This document shows positions 36,946-48,536 of a DNA stretch of 64,000 nt, piece after piece; position 1 is the stretch's first letter; the number at the start of each line of letters is the position of its first letter. The notes below the pieces were generated by a model. It saw only the letters and a program-made list of their open reading frames with translations, did no database searches and was not told where the DNA came from. A program made the translations under genes and the position numbers. The DNA comes from Hymenoscyphus infarciens. Lineage: Eukaryota; Ascomycota; Leotiomycetes; Helotiales; Helotiaceae. Location of the stretch: assembly GCA_001414345.1 (NCBI GenBank), contig LLCB01000010.1, positions 62,001-126,000 of the forward strand, in the 5' to 3' direction.

Positions 36946-38262
36946 ATGGGCTCCACAGGCGCACCCACCACTCCCAACGGCACATTTAACATGTCTCTTT
37001 TCGACGACGGCCGACCTGTCCAATTCGCGCACGCAGATTTTGGTGACGGTATCCATAACCCCGTATCCACAGTCCCGGTCAACCGGGTGCAGCTCATGGC
37101 CTTACTCGAGTCTGAAGTTATGCTTCCCCCTTGGGGAATAAATCCTTTCGTCCAACCGTCCGCAGCCTCTGGAACAATGGTAAATGATGTGGCTAATGCC
37201 CAGGGTCCATTGGTAGATGGTTCTGTGGGGGTCAGGCAACTACCAAGTGTGGAACCCGAAAGCCTCCAAGTCATCCACCAACAACGAATGGCAGACTTCC
37301 GGAGGCAACAACAACTTGAACGACAACACCCCGAACAACCACGGTCCCTTCAAGCTCCGCAACCCCCACCGATGAACTCCGGCCCTGAAGACGAGCCAAA
37401 GCGCAAGCAGAGCTTCCGAGCTCACTCCAAATTTGAGTAAGTCTATGCATTCCCTGACTGAACCTCAAAACATACCCTCTAACGAGGTTTAGGAACCCCA
37501 GCAAGATCGTCACGTTCCTCATCGGTGAACATCGGGCCAAGTTCTGCATCCACAAAGATGTCGTCTGCCATTACTCCCCCGTTTTGAACGAGCAGCTCAA
37601 CACTCACGTCGAGGAGGGAAAGGATGAAGAGTGTCTGTTGGAGGAAGTTTCTGAGGAAACTTTCAGCATTCTTCTTCACTGGTTGTACAATGGGCGAATC
37701 CAAACTCTGCAACTCGATCCAGAGTTTGAGAAAGATGGAGGATACGACTCTATCGACAACAAAGCAATGGCTGGGGAGGAAAACACGCGTCTTGTACAAG
37801 CTTGGGTCCTAGGAGACAAGTTTGATATCCCCCGTTTCCAAAACGACATCGTCGACGCCATTTTTAACATCTCTCGCGCTGCTGCTCAGGATCACTTTGA
37901 TACAAAGGACTTGGGTTATGTGTGGGAGAATACTGCTGCGGACTCGCTATTGCGAGCGCTGTTTATCAGATTGGTTATGTGCGGTGACGTTATGGATTCT
38001 GAGAGATTTGACGACACCCCTGATGATTTCCCCAAGGAATTCCTATTACAATTTGCCAAATTCGGTAAGACGGAGGACTTCGGACAGGACTGGGACATGT
38101 CAACGGTGGACTATCACTTGGATGTTTCTGGTGAAACTTTTGGTATTGGAAAGAAGCGGTAAGTTACAGCGTTATTCATCTTTCGAAAAAGTTCTTATAC
38201 TAATAATTTATGGTCACAGAAAGAGAGAAGAGTATGAGGACGACGAGGACGACGAGGAATAA
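36946..38262 (+). CDS. BTB/POZ domain protein 1 (399 aa, 3 exons)
   Basis: Exons are 36946-37436, 37493-38158 and 38220-38262. Both introns (56 and 61 bp) have GTAAGT donors and TTTAG or ACAG acceptors, and both junctions are phase 2. The N-terminal 160 residues are Pro/Gln-rich and probably disordered. A BTB/POZ fold starts near residue 165 with SKIVTFLIG, then FCIHKDVVCHYSPVLNEQL, FSILLHWLYNGRI and LVQAWVLGDKFDIPRFQN. The C-terminus is KKRKREEYEDDEDDEE, a basic plus acidic tail that could act in nuclear targeting. BTB proteins dimerise and often recruit Cullin-3 ligases or transcription partners; the target is unknown. No BACK, Kelch or zinc finger is seen. A second BTB gene lies 2 kb downstream. 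Confidence 0.85.
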
Positions 38263-40274
38263 ATGGGAGAAGATAATACTACAAGCATGGCAGCCCCATG
38301 CATCTCTTTGGCGCCTAACTCTGGATTTGTGGAACGACTCGTCCTGATGGAGGGTCTCAAAAAAAAACTCTGTACTGAGAGGAAAATAGTCTATGTTAGA
38401 GGAAAGTGAACCTGTAGCAAAATAAATTGATACTGTTTTTATTTCTGAGAGTCTTTTGGTATTCTGAGTTGGCCACTTAAGTAACTTAAGTGGTTAGTCT
38501 ACTAAGTAATTTTAAATAATTATTATTTTTGGGTGGTTTAGGAAAACTAAGTTTAGTACACAAAGTTTTGAGCTTCTTAAAGGTACAGAGTGTAAAATAG
38601 TATAGGATGCTTATCTAAATAGATTTGTTTGAAAATAATAGCTAATATAAATAGAATAACTAGGTTAAATAGTAGAAGTCCAGTGCTGTTTAAGAGTCTG
38701 TAGTCGAAGATACCTGCCTGGAGAGTATTTTTTAACATAGATAATTAAGAACGTCTCAAATACTTAAAATAAGCAGAGGAAGTTCAGATATCGTGACTTG
38801 CAAAGGTTCAGAATTTATTGATATTGTTAATTTAAAGCGATTCTTAGGTATACTGTATACCTAGATAGAATTGGTCAATAAAGCAAACCAGATCTACAAT
38901 ACTATTTGTGATTTACATAGCTTCCTCGCATATTCCTCTCATACGACTTGCAATGGCCTCCTAATTCTTCATCATGGCAACCATAGTTTAACTTGTAATC
39001 CTACGTTCTTCCCAAATTCTAGTGAACTGTGTCATGCATGACTCAAATTTACTGTCCCTTTTTAGGCGAATAGGCTCAGGGGGCTAATCACGTGAGTTTT
39101 TCACAAAGTACTTTACCTTTGTTCACTTGTAGTTCCAAAGGTGTTTTGATGTTTGTAAAACTCATAAGGTGAACGCTGGAGTTACTAAAAACACAAGCTT
39201 AATCAGTTTTGCATCCTTAGCTAACATGTCTTTCTTATAACCTCAGTTCTCATGAGAAATTCACGGAGCCCAAATACCCCTGTTCTTGCCCCCTAATCAA
39301 TCTGAAGTTAAATTACTATACTCTGAAACCCCAATATCATCTCTCCTTCAACGGCCTCAATACATCCAGCTTCTCTGTCCATCTTTAGCCTGGGCTCGCT
39401 TTATGCCTAGCCTTCTGTAACCCCTTCTCGACCAGCCCCTTAGGAGCCTTGAGAACTACACCACTAGTTAAGCCACAGCAACTACCTACTCCCGGCGCTC
39501 CCAACACTGTTCTTTTATTTCTAAACTCAAGACTATCCACCACTTACGTCCGCACTATATCCCTCGCGGCCCGTGTCAGCCTGTGACATATACTTACAAA
39601 AGATTTTGCATTACTTTAAGTTGATTCAAACGAAGCCAAAATTATTGCAACAATTCCTTCCACTGAGAAGAACAAACTAAAGAGCTTTCCTGCCTAAGAG
39701 AAGATGGCATGCTGTTTCTCTCGTGTTTCAGAGCACATGCAAAAGTGCCAACATTTAAAGTAAACTTGACCAATGACCTTCCAATTACTAGTACAGTACC
39801 TAATACCAGTGAAGTCTACCTAGATAAATAGCAGATAAGAAGTGTAAAGCGACTTTACAGGATGTTCCAAGGCATATCAGAATCTTAGAAGAATACTTGC
39901 ACTCGTATTAGGAAAAGGAATTACAAACAGATAAGTCAAAGTGGCTTATTGCTTTTGAGCTCAGGAAGCTTTCAGCTTAATTAATTATTCATAAGAATGT
40001 GGTAGAGATAGCCATGATTCTTAGTTTGTCGATTTTAGTGAAATACTTTTTGTTAGTTTAAAGGTTGGCAACACACCAATGCCAGTGGTGAATTTCAGAA
40101 GACTAACCCCACTGTTATTTCCATAACTGAATTCACTGGTTTGTTGCAATTGACTAACATGCTATCTTTGACACCCACGCATTATTTCTATAAATTAATG
40201 TTCTTTCCCAACCTACAAATTCAGACTACCTCAATCACAAACACTCGCACCCTTGATCTGGTCGAGAAGGCTTC
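38263..40274. other. AT-leaning intergenic spacer between the BTB genes
   Basis: No convincing frame. It holds a perfect palindrome near the 3' end of the first BTB gene. Composition is moderately AT-rich but CA and TG are present, so it is not strongly RIP-affected. Confidence 0.5.
38473..38493. repeat. Perfect 10+1+10 palindrome
   Basis: CCACTTAAGT and ACTTAAGTGG flank a single A, about 210 bases after the stop of BTB protein 1. It could form a strong hairpin or be the scar of a small inverted-repeat element. Confidence 0.6.
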
Positions 40275-41277
40275 ATGTTTGACATCAAGTCAAATAAGTA
40301 TTGCCAAAATTTCCTAGTAAGACTCTATATCCGCACTTTTTATTTACATTTACACTAACTAGACCTGTAAAGAACCACTGCCAGCAGCTGATGCATTCAA
40401 ACAAGCGCCGCAAAATGCACCCGGCAAAAGAGAAGGACAAAAAGAAGCCCAGTGCTATGAGAACGAGTCACAAGACATCGGCAACAGAGTTCAAGTAAGA
40501 CTCACTTTCGAGCCTTGTAGAACCAAATGCTAACTGTCTTACTTTAGTGACCCCACAACCCTGGTTACTTTCATTGTCGGACCGGAAAATGCCCAGCAAA
40601 CATTCCTCGTCCATAAAGAAGTCGCATGCAACAACTCGCCGGTGTTTGCGGCTGCCCTGAATAGCAATTTTATCGAGGGAGAGAGTTTGAAATATACACT
40701 TGACGATGTCGAGCCAGCCACCTTCAAGCTCCTAATGCAGTGGATGTATTCCCAAAAGCTTACAGGAATTATGCAACTCAAAGAGGGTTACACTTGGCCA
40801 AAACCAGCCCCACCAGATGAGGGAGAAGAAGATGAGGACAGCGACGAAGAAGAATACCGCAATGAAGAAGAGGACTGGGATGAAAGCGACGATAACACAG
40901 TCCGCTACATGGAAAACAAGCGAATCATCAACCTCTGGCTTCTGGGGGAGAGATTCATAATGCCAGCACTTCAAAATGCGGTTATCGATGCACTCACTTT
41001 GATCCGAAGAAGGTCGAAACTTTGCTCGTTCATCTGGCATTATCGTTACGTATACGCAAATACAGCGAGAGGCTCTGTTCTTCGCAACTACTTCGTGGAA
41101 TATTCCCTCTGTTGTGATCCTCCACTGAACCGTATTAGAAGCAAGTACCCTCATAAGATGCTATTTGATCTCTTCAGGCTATACAAATTCAGAGGCCAAA
41201 GAGTCCGCGTTATCTGTAACGAGGATTTCTATGTTCCTGTTGAAGGGAATGTAGCAGCAACGGAGGAGGATGATTAG
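40275..41277 (+). CDS. BTB/POZ domain protein 2 (about 292 aa, 3 exons)
   Basis: Proposed exons are 40275-40316, 40388-40494 and 40548-41277. Intron 1 has GTAAGA, a perfect CACTAAC branch and a CAG acceptor. It could instead be a 5'-UTR intron, with translation starting at 40,391 (MHSNKRRK), so the start is uncertain. Intron 2 (53 bp) is phase 2 and well supported. The N-terminus is Lys-rich. The BTB fold begins near residue 51 with DPTTLVTFIVG, then FLVHKEVACNNSPVFAAAL and FKLLMQWMYSQKL. A strongly acidic insert (about residues 140-165) separates it from INLWLLGERFIMPALQN. The 30-40 residue acidic insert is the main difference from the first BTB protein. Confidence 0.78.
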
Positions 41278-42861
41278 GTGATGTTGGATTGATGGCATGT
41301 CTCGAGAATAAAAGTTTGCTTTTTCTTTAATGATCAATTCGTCAAGTGATATGTAGTGGATAAGGTAGATGTAGTCATAGTGCTATCTCCCGCTGAGCAA
41401 AGTTCCTTACCAACGAGGGATATTTCCAGAATTAGCGATGAGTGACGAATAGCACCGGTTCCACACATGGAACTAGAACGTCTGTGGAATGCCTCAGCTT
41501 TTACTTTTTTTTCTCCTTTTAAATTTGTAAGAATTCTTACACACTAGCGAGTAAGTTACCAGATTATTTCCCGACAGCTTCTATTGTGCTGCGTTATTGC
41601 TTCATGCATTGACATGTGTATAATTCGAAGCCCAAGCATCTTACAAATTCCGAAGCTCAAGCCTATGGAAATTCTCCACCCAGAGCCACCTCGCTCTTCC
41701 CCCGCACATTTCTTCCCATCCCCTTCATGACAAATACCCATCCGCTCCGCATAAACGAACCCCAATCCCACTTCCAAATACAAATCCACCCCTGGAGCTT
41801 TTGTAATCAAGCCCCGAAGAAACCAAAGTCCGAAAGAAACGAAACAACTACGAGAAAACATGTAACAACCTCGGCAAATACCCTTCGGAAAATAACACTT
41901 GGAAGGCCACGGGTAATTTACGAATACGCGTAGACCAGTAGGAATCTACAATAGGCCATAAAGACCTCTTTCTTTTCGACTTCAACGACGTGGCATGGTA
42001 TAGCGTTGAACTTACGAGGATAGATGTGGCCAAGGCATGAGGGAAGCCATTGTCCGTGAATTGAACAACGGTGGGAATGCTATGCTTATGCCCGAAGGGA
42101 TTTTGAGTAAGGATGTCACCAGGCTGCAGGAATTCGTGACTGTTAGCCCGCGAGACGTTCTCTTGCATAGTTCTTCTAACACTTTTGAGAGAACGGACAT
42201 CTTTTTGATTTGATTATTCTAATCGTTTAGGAAAACGACATTCAGAGGTGAAGATAGCTGGGTTACCCTACTTGGTAAGTGATAAATTCCTGCACCCCCT
42301 GGTGATGTGAGGTGATAGCTCAGGCCTTTCTAGGAGCTAGTGATGTAGGTCTTGGGCTGCGAACTTCGTCCTAGAACGTAGACAAAGTAGATGGTAAGCT
42401 TTCTCGGAAAAGGTCACAGTCATAGTGGGTCTATAATACACCACGGGCTCGAAAATAATCCTGAGAAGGGCAATCCCGGTTGGTGTTACAATCACAGTTA
42501 AAAGTTCATGCCAGAAGTCAGACGCTAGGCAAAGTGATCAAGAGAAGTCGTAATATTGGGTTCAACTCATACGTTGTATACTAATAACCTATATACGGGG
42601 GATCCAAAGAAATAGCGATGTCGCAAATATGCATCAAGCATGCTGCAAACACCTTCGCTAGTATGAAGTAAGAAAGATTAAAAATAGTACAAGGCCGTTT
42701 TACAAAATTAAGGAAATTCTTCACTGGTGCGCTGAATATGTTCGTGAACAATCGTAGTTTTAAAGTTATAAGGGAGAAAAAAATGTTGTGCAAGGTCCGG
42801 CAGCGCAGAGCAGGGTTAAATGTAATGTATGGCGTATTAGTTGTGTTGACGGTGCTCAGAT
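41278..42861. other. Intergenic region between BTB protein 2 and cutinase
   Basis: Convergent gene ends meet here. Short frames on both strands (for example about 41.85-42.17 kb, minus) show no recognisable domain. No repeat structure was noticed. Confidence 0.45.
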
Positions 42862-43896
42862 TTATGCTGCGGCGGCGGCGGCAAATGAGGCGGCTTCTTC
42901 TGCGTTGGCAGAATACTGTGATGTTAAGTTAGTAAAGCTGGCTCGCCCAGGTTTAGAAAGTTATCTTACAGTAAGATGAGAAGCAAGAATAGCCACTCCA
43001 CCCATACAAATATTGTCTGTAGCGTGGCAAATGACCTTGGTTTTCGCTGCTGGAATAGCGCCAACGGCTTGTCCCTTATCTGGGTCACCGAAGATGACAG
43101 CTAGAATTTAATCAGAATTGTTATCAAAGAGCCTGGGGAAATGAAAATAGACATACCTGAGCTGACCTTGCTGGACTCTGCTGGGCTCAACATATCTGCC
43201 GCGTTATGAGTCAATTGTCCTCCTTGACTATAACCAGCCATTACAACTGCAGTATCTGGACATTTGGACATTGCTTGTTGAACCAACTTAGCCATTGTTT
43301 CGCTCCCTTGGGTATCACCACCTTTCAGAAAACCTGGAATATCCGCTGGATATTCAACACCCTGAACGGCAACATTCTCGGCACCCATTACAGCATTGAG
43401 CTTGTCGAAGAATGGTGGCCCAGCGAGTGATCCGACATTTCCAGTCTCTGAGGTGCCTCGTGCGAAAATGACTGTCATTGCCTTACATGGGCCGGAGAGG
43501 CCATTCTGAGTGTCTCCTCCTCCTGCCTTTGCTTGTGTACTTACGGCCCCAACGTCGACACCTTGAGGGTCTGCGGAAAAAGATGGATCTGCCCTGAGTG
43601 ATGGAGGAGTCAGTATTTGCCTATCAAGAAATGTCTCGGGATACGGCACAGGATAAATGATGGGGTTCAGGAATGGTTCAGGAATGATTCGGGAGCGATT
43701 CAAGAGAAAGAAAGTGGAAAAACTGTGCCCCCAATACCTACATGGCCGCAGCAACTGCATCGGGACTTCCTTGGTTGTTAACATCTGGAATTTTCGCTCC
43801 TATTCGCAATGCTGGGATATCCGGGCTTGGAATTGGATTGGCACCAATGAGAGGGAGGCTAAGAAGAAGTATGGATAATGGAAGTGTTGAGTGCAT
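42862..43896 (-). CDS. Cutinase, secreted (258 aa, 4 exons)
   Basis: Hydrolyses cutin polyester (carbohydrate esterase family 5, alpha/beta hydrolase), secreted. Exons are 43896-43742, 43593-43157, 43100-42970 and 42915-42862. Introns of 148, 56 and 54 bp have GTAGGT, GTATGT and GTAAGA donors. Residues 1-19 form a signal peptide (MHSTLPLSILLLSLPLIGA). The oxyanion region reads MTVIFARGTSE. The triad is intact: Ser174 in GYSQGG, Asp226 in TDNICM and His239 in ASHLTY, with spacing 52 and 13 as in known cutinases. Cysteines flank the core in PCKAM, KCPD, ICHA and NICM. Unsplicing the last intron would stop one residue past HLTV; splicing gives the usual HLTY but then an Ala-rich tail (EEAASFAAAAAA) from a GCC/GCA run. 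Confidence 0.93.
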
Positions 43897-44676
43897 GATG
43901 ACGGCTGTTGTTTTTGAGATAGATGAGGGTTTTATTACAATAATCCGACAGATGCTGTGGATGATGAAGATTTTGGAGGGGGTATGACTTGGAGTATATA
44001 TACATTGCCTTATACCAACGATTTCGAAATCCAGACTTCCGGACCAAAATGAAATCATGAAACTAGACATGGGACGATATGACGAACTTCGCCTGAGAAG
44101 AAAAAATAACAGTCTTGTCAAGTTGACAAGCTTGTTGCAAACTTTCTATTCTTGCGAGATTCTGTGTAACTGCGTAAGCGGAGGCCTATAAGCCTTTGAC
44201 GGCGGAATGATGGATGTCATGATGGAAACCTTCGGGTTCTCGCTTAGAGCAACAGTCCTTAACGATTGGCTGAAACATGAGAGTTGATACAATGGAGACG
44301 CCAAACACTCAGGATTCTCCCTGCGAAGTGACATTTCCTCTCATCCATTGCCTATTTTGTCTGTTAGCCCGCTTGAAGTCAAGCATTTTTGGCGACCGGT
44401 GGTGATGATAAGGTTAATTTAGGCGCGGAGAGCTCACAGGCATGATGCGGAACGGGTAGATCGAAAAAGATCCGAAGGGCATGGACAGCTGAGATGAAAG
44501 GTGACTGGAAGGATAGCATCGATGAGACGATGGGAAGATGAAAATACTCCGTAAAGAGGATGACGATTTGAGGGTGTTGATGTTTTGGTGATCTTATCTT
44601 CTTGGTGTTTTTTCGACCGATCGACTCAGCCAACCGCACCTTAAAATTAAGGCCAGAGGGGCATTCCACGTGACTA
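43897..44676. other. Cutinase upstream region up to transposon
   Basis: Normal composition. The minus-strand frame at 44,379-44,705 runs into the transposon end and has no recognised domain, so it is not called. The promoter of cutinase is expected here. Confidence 0.45.
43995..44002 (-). promoter_or_regulatory. TATA-like element of the cutinase gene
   Basis: TATATATA about 100 bases upstream of the cutinase ATG on the coding strand, a plausible core promoter position. Confidence 0.4.
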
Positions 44677-44860
44677 TGGTAGCTGTTAGCGACCCTCTCG
44701 GACATTTTAGAAAATCGACTTTTTAGCGTATTAGCGCCTAAATATATAATAATTTAAAGTACTCTACTACTACCTTTTATACTTAATTATACTTCGAAGT
44801 TAAGAGAATTATATATTAAGGCTATTTAATTATACTAAAATTATATATACTTAATTATTA
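44677..44860 (+). repeat. Left terminal inverted repeat
   Basis: Matches the reverse complement of about 48350-48527. It includes ACATTTTAGAAAATCGACTT near the tip and CTACTACTACCTTTTATACT further in. Confidence 0.8.
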
Positions 44861-47800
44861 TAAGAGTTATAGTTATTAAAAAGGTATAATTTAAGGTCTC
44901 TGCTTCTATACATCTTATGCTCTAGATCCTACTATTATCCTTCTACTACTACTTTTATATACTTATAGATTTATAATTCTCTTTTATATACCTCTTCTAT
45001 ATACTATTACTACTATACCTTTTTACCTTACCTATAAAAAGCCTATTAGTAGTATCTTTTATAGTAAATATAGCTATAATTAAAATACTATTATATTTTA
45101 AGCTAAGCTCTAAAAGCCTTAAATTTAGAAGGAACCTATTATAAAATTTAAGAGTATTTCTAAGAGTAAGAAAGTAATTAAATTACTCTTCTCTTCTAAT
45201 AATAAGTGCTAGTAAGATTATAATAGTAATAACTCCTTTACTACTAATTCGTTAAAGTTTAGAGATTATACTAAAAAGGCTATTAAGCTAAGAAATAAGG
45301 CTAAAAAGAAAGATAAAGCTATAAAGAATTAACTTAAAAAGAGAGATAACTTTAGTTTTAATCTTTACTATTAAAAGAAGGCTACCTTCTATTAAACTAT
45401 TTATATATAGTTATATAAGCGTCCTCTAAAAAAGGCTACTTTTATAGATGCTATAGTAACCTATTAATTTAAGAAAGAGGTGCTAATTAGTACTAGAGAC
45501 TAAGTTAATAAGTTTTTATAAAAACTTATTAATTTATTAGATATATATACTAAGTATAATAAAGTATATTAGAAGGTACTATAGAAGGAGTTTAATAATA
45601 AGAAGGCTAAATTTAAGATCTTAATAAATAATACTTAGCTTATAGTAATCTATATCTTTAAAGAAGTAAATATAGAGGATAGTATAATAGTAGCTAATCT
45701 TAAAAGCGTATATAAGCCTAAATAAGTAATATATATCTTCTTTCTAGTAATCTATAAAAAGGAGTTACTATTTATTAAAGAGGAGAAACTAAAGCTGAAA
45801 AAGAGTAAGAAGGTGTTATTACTATTACTAGTAATTTATAAAGTATCTACTAGTAAAAGGTTAGCTTAATTATTATCTTTATCTAAAAGTTTAAACTTAT
45901 TAAATTCTAAGACTAAATTACCTATTAAGAAGACTAAATTAGAGCCTTTAGTAGAAGAGAATAAGCTAGTTAAATTTAAGGCCTTAGAAGAGATATTACT
46001 AGTAGTAAAGAATAAGATAGTAAAAGACGAGGTAGTAAAGAGTAAGCTAGAGGTTAATTATAGAGGTATAGAAAAGAGGTTATCTTATACTTCTAAGTAA
46101 TTTAAACCTTCTATATACTAGTATTAAGTCTTAATTTTAGTTAGAATTTATTTAAAATAGAGTTTTCTTCTTTTAGTATAATAATATTAATATTTTATCT
46201 ATCTTTTATTTCTTTTATTTTAAATTAAAAATAAGAGCTATTTAAATATAAATAAATACTTTCTCTTATAAAAAGTATTTAATTAAATATTATTATAATA
46301 CTTTAAAGTAGCTTTATAATAAGTAAGGTTATTAAGAAGTTTCCTCTACTTTCTAAAAAATCACGTTATATAACTCTAATTTTATATTAATCTTACTAGA
46401 ACTCTACTCTACTATAGGTTTAAAAATAATTATATACTTAAATTAATTAACTTTATATTTAAATTACATTTCTCTTATATTTCTCTTATATTTCTCTTCT
46501 ATTTCTCTTATATTTCTATCTAGTTTTTTTAAATAGCTCTTAGTTATAATAATTAGTCTAGTAAAGTAAGTAATAACTAGAGAAGAGTTATATAATTTAT
46601 ATATAATAAAAGAAAAGCCTCTTATATATATAATAAAAAGGATAGCTATTAAAGAGTTAATTATAAAGTAAGTTAAATTTACTTTATTATTATAAAGTAA
46701 ATATATACTAATATTTAATAATAAAAAGACCTTTTAGTATAAGTTTAAGGCTTAAAACTTTCTTATAAAAATTCCTAATATTATTAACAATCTAAAAGCT
46801 ATTTAATTAGCTATAAAGTTATAATATAAGAACTTTACTTATAAAAAAATCCTATATATACTTAATTAATTTAAGAGTATACTAATATCTAATTAATAGC
46901 TTTAAAGGCTTTAAATATATTAAAAGCTCTTACTTTATTAAATAAAACCTCTTATGCTTAAGTAAGATACTACTCTTATTAATACTATTATAAATAAATT
47001 TAAATCTAACTAGATAACTTAATATAGCTATTATACTATATATATTTACCTTTATTATAAGTTAGGCTTCTTTATTAGTAAAAGAGAGATTACTTAATTA
47101 AATTAGTAGATAGTATCTATATTTACTAAGGCTAGGAAGAATATTTTTAAGAGAGTTTATAAGTAGTTTATTATTAAGAGACTAAATTAAGTATAAAGTA
47201 TTAATAACTATAATAAATTATTCTCTTATAACTTCTAGATATATAGATTTATTAATACCTACTTATATAAGATATTAAGATGTTTTATTAGCCTTTTTAA
47301 CTATACCTAGGTTATAATTATAAAGTACTACTTTTAATTAATATATAAATATAGCTTCTTAAAAGTAGTATAAGTAAATAAAGATATAAAGACTCTTTTA
47401 ATAATAGTATACTATTTTCTTTTATAGTATAAAAAAAAGCCTAATTTAAGGATATTAAAGACCTAGATATATAGTACTTCTACTAAAAACTAATATATTA
47501 AGTAATAGTAATATACTCTAATTAATTAATAAACTTCTTAGTAAATAGAATACTTTTAAGTACTTAAATAAAAGAGTCTTTTTAATAGTTTAAAGTATAA
47601 TTAGATTACCTTATAATATATCTATATAAATGTTATCTACTACTAGATTAACGAGTTTATTAAGACTTATAATATATACTCTATTTAAAAGTAATATTAG
47701 TAATAGTAGAAAGTACTATAAAAGAAGCTAGATAAGATATATAATTATTAAGATAATAATACTAAAAACTATAAGTATAAGGCTAATTTAGAGATATAAG

Positions 47801-48349
47801 AGAATCTTTAAGAGAAGGTCTCTTTTTATAATAATATTAAGTATCTTAATAATAATACTTATATAGTATATAATAAGATTAAGACAAGTTAGCTTAAAGT
47901 TAGTAATAAAGACTTTAACCTTTTTAATAAGATATAGTTAAAGCTTAATATACTATATACTCGATTTTACTTATATCTTTATATAGAATTATATACTAAG
48001 AGGCACGTCTATTAAATAAAGGAATTAGTTATATTAGTAGAAGAGAAGAACCTTATTAATACTATAAAAGCTCTTATACTTAAAGTAGAAGAAGAGATAG
48101 ATAATAGACCTAAGTATTATAGTAAAGAGTATAAATAGAATATTATAGTATATATAGATACTAACTAGCTTTTATAGAATAACTAAAAGTGATATATTAA
48201 ACTTAATAAAGAAGAAGAAGAAGAAGTAAAGAGAGATAATAGTAGTAGAATATACTTTAAGCTTAGTCCTCTTAAATAAGTAGATTTTAAGTTATTTAAA
48301 GTATTATTAAAAGAGGTGTAAATACTAGTTTTAAAGTGCTAATAATACT

Positions 48350-48527
48350 ATAATTTATTAAATATATATACTTTTAGTATGTCTAAATAGCCTTAATATG
48401 TAATTCTCTTAACTTTAAAGTATAATTAAGTATAAAAGGTAGTAGTAGAGTATATTAAATTATAATATATTTAGGCGTAAAAAGTCGATTTTCTAAAATG
48501 TCTAAGAGGGTCGCTAACAGCCACCAT
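48350..48527 (-). repeat. Right terminal inverted repeat
   Basis: Reverse complement of the left repeat. It lacks an 8-9 bp segment present in the left arm near 44,725. Confidence 0.8.
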
Positions 48528-48536
48528 ACGTGACTA

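Larger units (their letters stand above)
44677..48527. mobile_element. DNA transposon with ~180-bp TIRs and 9-bp target duplication
   Basis: The left end TGGTAGCTGTTAGCGACC and the right end (reverse complement TGGTGGCTGTTAGCGACC) start inverted repeats that stay alignable for about 180 bases, to about 44,860 and about 48,350, with one 8-9 bp indel. The 9-bp sequence ACGTGACTA is repeated at 44668-44676 and 48528-48536, immediately outside. Long TIRs plus a 9-bp duplication resemble Mutator-like elements. A TA duplication (mariner type) is also formally possible because TA lies at both borders. The 3.5-kb interior is heavily RIP-mutated. A Lys-rich plus-strand frame with stops at presumed Trp/Gln/Arg codons spans about 45.1-46.1 kb, but no transposase motif was recognised. 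Confidence 0.82.

Noticed and set aside
41848..42168. 106-codon minus ORF
   Set aside because: The first 45 residues look somewhat protein-like, but no family, start context or continuation through splicing could be supported.
42738..42979. Plus-strand ORFs with Ala or Arg runs
   Set aside because: Antisense to the Ala-rich last exon and intron of the cutinase gene.
44379..44705. 108-codon minus ORF upstream of cutinase
   Set aside because: Starts inside the transposon terminal repeat and has no domain.
44675..48528. TA target duplication (mariner/pogo) for the TIR element
   Set aside because: TA is present at both ends, but the longer exact 9-bp duplication ACGTGACTA with long TIRs explains the borders better.
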